From: DAIPJH01 sp036770365
GTDB lineage: Bacteria; Pseudomonadota; Alphaproteobacteria; Rickettsiales; UBA998
Direction of reading: 5' to 3'
Assembly (NCBI GenBank): GCA_036770365.1
Contig: DAIPJH010000008.1
Span: 1 to 64,000 of the forward strand
Length of the DNA: 64,000 bases
Part shown: positions 60,426 through 64,000 of the stretch, in pieces
Layout of the letters: the number at the start of each line of letters is the position of its first letter
Numbering within the stretch: position 1 is the first letter of the stretch
Translations under genes and position numbers: made by a program
Notes under the pieces: model-generated
Seen by the model: only the letters and a program-made list of their open reading frames with translations
Told to the model about the DNA's origin: nothing
Database searches by the model: none

Positions 60426-60750
60426 GAAACGACTCGCCGCAACCACAGCGACCTTTCTCATTGGGATTGCGGAATACAAACCCACTTTTGAGTTTTTCTT
60501 CTACGAAATCCATCTCAGTACCAATCACGAACATAATGGCCTTCGGGTCAATCAGTAGCGTAACGCCTTTATCATGTACCACTTCATCAAACTCACCAAT
60601 CTCATCAGCATATTCGATGGTATAAGACAGCCCTGAACACCCACGTGTACGCACACCTACACGTACACCCGCAGAAGGCTTATCGCGCTTTGCAAGCAAT
60701 TCACCTACGCGTTGTGCGGCATGATCAGTAATGGTGACAGGTACGGACAT
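60418..60750 (-). CDS. iscA: A-type Fe-S carrier IscA
   Basis: A 110-residue HesB/IscA protein. The three conserved cysteines are in TRGCSGLSY and the C-terminal GRCGCGESF. The length is standard. It carries or scaffolds Fe-S clusters downstream of IscU. A 117-bp gap separates it from iscU on the 5' side. Confidence 0.94.
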   Translation of the reverse strand: MSVPVTITDHAAQRVGELLAKRDKPSAGVRVGVRTRGCSGLSYTIEYADEIGEFDEVVHDKGVTLLIDPKAIMFVIGTEMDFVEEKLKSGFVFRNPNEKGRCGCGESFHV

Positions 60751-60867
60751 GGTTTCTCTTTTTTTGCTCCCGCTTCGGTCTCCTGACCTACGCGATGAGC
60801 CTAAGGCTTTGCCACTAAAAAGCTCGGACTCCTGTCCTCACTTACTTCACTGGCTAAAAATTTCTAA

Positions 60868-61299
60868 TTATACCGTAGCAGCCGTTTGGTGATGTTCAGC
60901 TAATTCTTCAGCAGAAAGCAAACCATGCTTCGCTTTATAATCACGCACTGCTGCTTTAATCGCATCTTCCGCCAGCACTGAGCAGTGAATCTTTACAGGA
61001 GGAAGCGCAAGCTCTTGTGCAATCTCAGTATTTTTCACCGTCATTGCATCATCAAGGGTTTTGCCCTTTACCCACTCACTCACGAGTGAGCTGGAAGCAA
61101 TCGCTGAACCACACCCAAAGGTCTTGAACTTCGCATCTTCAATCACACCGTTTTCACCAACGCGGATTTGCAGCTTCATCACGTCGCCACACGCAGGCGC
61201 ACCAACCAAGCCCGTCCCTACATCGTCATCATCTTTATCAAACGACCCCACATTGCGTGGATTGTCGTAATGATCCATTAGTTTTTCACTGTAAGCCAT
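60868..61299 (-). CDS. iscU: Fe-S scaffold protein IscU
   Basis: A 143-residue scaffold. Cluster cysteines are in GAPACGDVM, KTFGCGSAIASSS and KIHCSVLAEDAI. The LPPVK motif recognised by HscA is present just before the last cysteine. The length and the start MAYSEKLMDHYDNPRNVGS are canonical. Confidence 0.97.
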   Translation of the reverse strand: MAYSEKLMDHYDNPRNVGSFDKDDDDVGTGLVGAPACGDVMKLQIRVGENGVIEDAKFKTFGCGSAIASSSLVSEWVKGKTLDDAMTVKNTEIAQELALPPVKIHCSVLAEDAIKAAVRDYKAKHGLLSAEELAEHHQTAATV

Positions 61300-61355
61300 T
61301 TTTTTAGTCCCTTGTTGCTAGTTCTGGTTGCTAATGCTGATGTGTCATTTAGCTC

Positions 61356-62591
61356 TTAGTGTCCAGCCCATTGAATCTTAGAAATATCAATACCTTCTTG
61401 CGCCATTTCCCATAGGGGACTCATCGCGCGGAGTTTATCTATTGCACCTTTGACAATGCTGATCGCACGGTCGATTTCGGCTTCGGTGGTGAAACGTCCA
61501 ATGCCAAAACGAATAGAAGTATGCGCAAGCTCTTCACCCACGCCAATCGCACGCAACACATAAGACGGCTCAAGCGACGCAGAGGTGCAAGCAGAACCAG
61601 ACGACACTGCCAAGTCTTTGATTGCCATAATCATCGACTCACCTTCGATGTACGAAAAGCTGAGATTGATATTTCCTGCCCAACGTAACTCACGGTCACC
61701 GTTCAAATATACTTCAGGAATACCGTCCAAACATGCCTTCAAAAACTTCTCACCTAAATAACGAATGCGCCCTGCTTCTTCAAACATTTCTTTAGCAGCA
61801 ATCTCCGCGGCTTCACCCAACCCTACGACCAAAGGTGTCGGCACAGTGCCAGAACGCATACCACGCTCTTGACCGCCGCCATTGAACAAAGGCTCAAGAC
61901 GAACGCGAGGACGGCGGCGTACAAACAATGCCCCCACACCTTTCGGTGCATAAATCTTATGCCCTGAGATGCTCATCAAATCGATATTCATCGCTTCCAC
62001 ATCAAGCGGAATCTTACCAAAGGCTTGTGCGGCATCCGTATGGAAAAACGCACCCTTAGCACGGCATAATTTACCAATTTCCGCAAGTGGCTGAATCACA
62101 CCGATTTCATTATTGATTGCCATTACTGACACCAAAAGCGTATCTTCACGTATTGTTTTTTCAAGCAAATTCAAGTCAATCAAGCCATTCGTTTGCACGG
62201 GTAAATAAGTGATTTCAAACCCATCGCGTTCCAAATGACGGCACGCATCCAGCACACATTTATGCTCGGTCTGCACGGTAATGATATGTTTTCTCTTGTC
62301 TTTATAAAACGCCGCCACTGATTTAATCGCAATGTTGTTAGATTCGGTTGCACCTGAAGTAAAAATGATTTCTTTGTCCGAGGCGTTAATGAGTCGCGCC
62401 ACTGATGCACGCGCAATCTCCCCTGCTTCCTCAGCTTCCCAGCCATACGCATGGCTACGCGAATGGGGATTTCCAAATTTTTCGGTAAAATATGGCATCA
62501 TCTTCGCCACCACACGCGGGTCACACGGCGAAGTTGCCTGATAATCTAAATAGATAGGCATTGTGTCGCGTTTTGCAATCATTGCTGTCAT
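61356..62591 (-). CDS. iscS: Cysteine desulfurase IscS
   Basis: A 411-residue PLP enzyme supplying sulfur. The PLP lysine is in SISGHKIYAPKGVGA, the sulfur-relay cysteine in SSGSACTSASLEPS, and YLDYQATSPCDPRV is the typical start. Start codons at 62591, 62582 and 62561 are all in frame; the family usually begins near MPIYLDYQAT. It is first of the isc operon, with a good promoter at 62666-62694. No IscR gene is visible in the window. Confidence 0.96.
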   Translation of the reverse strand: MTAMIAKRDTMPIYLDYQATSPCDPRVVAKMMPYFTEKFGNPHSRSHAYGWEAEEAGEIARASVARLINASDKEIIFTSGATESNNIAIKSVAAFYKDKRKHIITVQTEHKCVLDACRHLERDGFEITYLPVQTNGLIDLNLLEKTIREDTLLVSVMAINNEIGVIQPLAEIGKLCRAKGAFFHTDAAQAFGKIPLDVEAMNIDLMSISGHKIYAPKGVGALFVRRRPRVRLEPLFNGGGQERGMRSGTVPTPLVVGLGEAAEIAAKEMFEEAGRIRYLGEKFLKACLDGIPEVYLNGDRELRWAGNINLSFSYIEGESMIMAIKDLAVSSGSACTSASLEPSYVLRAIGVGEELAHTSIRFGIGRFTTEAEIDRAISIVKGAIDKLRAMSPLWEMAQEGIDISKIQWAGH

Positions 62592-62665
62592 AATCCAACC
62601 ACTTAGGTGTAAATCTTTTATAAAAGAGGGACTTTATGCGCGAAAATCCACGCTTTTGCAAGTGC

Positions 62666-62694
62666 AATATACAATAACCTAGCTTTTTAATCAA
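62666..62694 (-). promoter_or_regulatory. Sigma-70-like promoter of the isc operon
   Basis: On the minus strand: TTGATT (62694-62689), 17 bp, TATATT (62671-62666), about 75 bp before the iscS start. This is a near-consensus housekeeping promoter. Box J lies about 30 bp further upstream. Confidence 0.65.
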
Positions 62695-62722
62695 GTATAT
62701 ACTAGGCGCATCTCAAGACAAT

Positions 62723-62779
62723 CTTAACCATACCGTCATATAATCTTAACATGACCAGATAGAATCACTATGTTATAGT
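62723..62779 (+). promoter_or_regulatory. Box J: array of 11-bp-period half-sites
   Basis: CTTAAC (62723), CGTCAT (62734) and CTTAAC (62745) recur at exactly 11-bp intervals. The -10 could be TAGAAT (62760-62765, 9 bp after the last half-site) or TATAGT (62774-62779, 23 bp). It lies between iscS and the unknown gene at 62822. Confidence 0.5.
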
Positions 62780-62821
62780 AGGTTAAACAAAGAAACACTA
62801 ACCTTTTTACGAGGATTTTTC

Positions 62822-64000
62822 ATGAGCAGCACTGTCAAGCCGTATCAACGCTTTTTTGAAACCCATGTTGATTCTGGTGTTCTCGGCAATGGATTCTTCA
62901 AAACCCTTCCTACAGAAACAATCCAAGCATTTGCACAGACCCCTTCGCAAATGGCCACGTTTTTTCAAAGCGAAGAGGGAAAAGCACTTGGTTTTAGTCG
63001 TGAAGCCGTTCAAAGCTTGAGTCAAAATATTGCTGCCATAGCTAATTTTGCAGATAAACACGGTGGAGATAGACACCCAATACTTTTCACCCAAGATGGG
63101 CATTGGTATGTACCACCCAAAATGCGGGATGATACTTACCTTGAATTTTTACGTAAAGGTGAAAAAACTGCGGGGACAGCCGCTTTAACGCGACTTATCA
63201 ACCGACCATTACCAGTTTACGATGAACATGGAGAACAAATCGGTGGGTTCGAGGAAGGTGATGAACATGTTGCACTCTCTGTCACAGATAAACGCACTGG
63301 CAAACCTACATTTCACGAAGCACAGGCAAGCTATTTAGAAAATGGCTCTTCTGAAGCAGGGCGACCTATCTGCGTTGCTCATAAAGCAAATGGTCTTACA
63401 AATCTGCAAAACCCATCTTCAGAACTTGATGGCTGCGGCATGGTCTCACGTAATACGTCCTACGCACAACACGTTATCCCTGACCCTCACCATGATTCTA
63501 TTTGGGAACTTTCACAAGATGGCAAATTTGTCAAAGGCGCAAACTATAGCTATCATCCACAAGAAGCAGTGGAAGTTAATCTAAATCACAAACAAATGAG
63601 CGTGCTACGCGCAGATATGGAACTTTCCTTCAAAGAAAGTGAGGTTAAGCCAGAAGCAGGATGCACACTCCCACAAAACCACCCTGACTTCAAGGCCAAA
63701 ACAGTCCCTGCCTTTTTTCCTGACGGCAAAGAACAATGGGTTGTGCCGCGAAAAGCTAGTGGTGAAGATGGCGTTGATTTTAGCTATGCTACACCCGATG
63801 CACATGGCAAACTCCCTAAAAAAGCACAACGCGTTGAAGCCTATGAACCAATTATGCCACATGCCGACATGCAAATTGTCAAGCCATATGCCCATCATGG
63901 TAACATGCTAGACTCACATAATTGTTTTACTTCAACGGCGGATTATATTGAAGGCGTGGGCGCGCTCGGCGAACAAAGACAATTTCATGCAAATGCACAA
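62822..64000 (+). CDS. Unknown large protein, runs off the window
   Basis: At least 393 residues, incomplete at the right edge. GAGG lies 7 nt before ATG 62822, and box J lies upstream. No signal peptide or membrane helix is seen. Two stretches read alike: FTQDGHWYVPPK around residue 90 and FFPDGKEQWVVPRK around residue 300, suggesting an internal duplication of a Trp-Val-Pro beta element. It is rich in His, Pro and Asp, with a single-copy CGMVS. Size, location and promoter type put it with the other unknown, box-preceded genes; a secreted or effector-like role is speculative. Confidence 0.75.
   Translation, partial: MSSTVKPYQRFFETHVDSGVLGNGFFKTLPTETIQAFAQTPSQMATFFQSEEGKALGFSREAVQSLSQNIAAIANFADKHGGDRHPILFTQDGHWYVPPKMRDDTYLEFLRKGEKTAGTAALTRLINRPLPVYDEHGEQIGGFEEGDEHVALSVTDKRTGKPTFHEAQASYLENGSSEAGRPICVAHKANGLTNLQNPSSELDGCGMVSRNTSYAQHVIPDPHHDSIWELSQDGKFVKGANYSYHPQEAVEVNLNHKQMSVLRADMELSFKESEVKPEAGCTLPQNHPDFKAKTVPAFFPDGKEQWVVPRKASGEDGVDFSYATPDAHGKLPKKAQRVEAYEPIMPHADMQIVKPYAHHGNMLDSHNCFTSTADYIEGVGALGEQRQFHANAQ

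Noticed and set aside
60751..60867. Small gene or riboswitch between iscU and iscA
   Set aside because: No ORF with a start signal and no recognisable aptamer; only a short AGCCTAAGGCT palindrome is present.
62723..62750. CtrA binding sites (TTAA-N7-TTAA)
   Set aside because: The 11-bp period matches, but the two TTAA half-sites are 22 bp apart with a GTCAT half-site between them, and the other boxes carry GTCAT/TTCAC, so the general repeat class was preferred.
3396..62779. Naming the regulator of the boxes as PhoB
   Set aside because: The half-sites resemble a Pho box, but no phosphate genes are among the targets seen here and no regulator gene is in the window, so only an OmpR/PhoB-type direct-repeat site is claimed.

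Overview
The window looks like chromosome of a low-to-mid G+C alphaproteobacterium. The evidence is family membership: a GapR/DUF2312 protein, a DUF4169 protein, gene-transfer-agent (GTA) head/tail genes, the dapA-smpB pair, and a complete ISC (not SUF) iron-sulfur operon. ISC use together with scattered GTA genes suggests a Rickettsiales/Holosporales/Micavibrionales-like lineage, but the species cannot be named from this sequence. I recognised no rRNA, tRNA or CRISPR array.

Layout. 1-3.4 kb is the integrase end of an integrated element: GapR-like protein, Myb-like membrane protein, ASCH-like phage protein, AlpA-like regulator, DUF4102-type tyrosine integrase and iteron-like repeats. 3.4-16.9 kb is an accessory region: two unknown genes; a G+C-rich operon with a nicotinamidase-like hydrolase and a TerY-P-like triad (vWA protein, PP2C phosphatase, kinase); then a Nudix hydrolase followed by nicotinate phosphoribosyltransferase-nicotinamidase and NMN adenylyltransferase-NAD synthetase fusions, which together would carry out NAD salvage from nicotinamide. 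17-25.6 kb has an esterase, an ABC exporter, apt plus MTA/SAH nucleosidase, an ABC-F protein, and a periplasmic MsrB/thioredoxin pair. 25.7-35.1 kb alternates unknown genes with GTA genes gp6-gp9, an SDR, smpB and dapA.

35.2-48.1 kb is the most distinctive part: two divergent transcription units for a multiheme electron-transfer apparatus. The minus unit encodes an Fe-S/flavin oxidoreductase, an exported ankyrin protein, a b-type-like membrane protein, a 21-heme cytochrome and a 9-heme cytochrome. The plus unit encodes a predicted outer-membrane barrel protein, a fused System II CcsBA cytochrome c synthetase and a TlpA-like thioredoxin. 48.1-64 kb is mostly housekeeping (lepB, rnc, argF, a LolD-like ATPase, an M3 peptidase, the isc-hsc-fdx operon), with a displaced GTA gp12 and more unknown genes.

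A second layer links these parts. About ten unknown or accessory transcription units are preceded by an 11-bp-period direct repeat like a Pho box (TGTCAT, 5 bp, then TGTCAT or CTTCAC/CTTAAC). A -10-like hexamer lies about 10 or about 22 bp further downstream. I noticed it before the two NAD/TerY-P operons and before many unknown genes, but not before the housekeeping genes. It may mark a dedicated regulon. All family calls come from motifs read by eye; no database search was possible.
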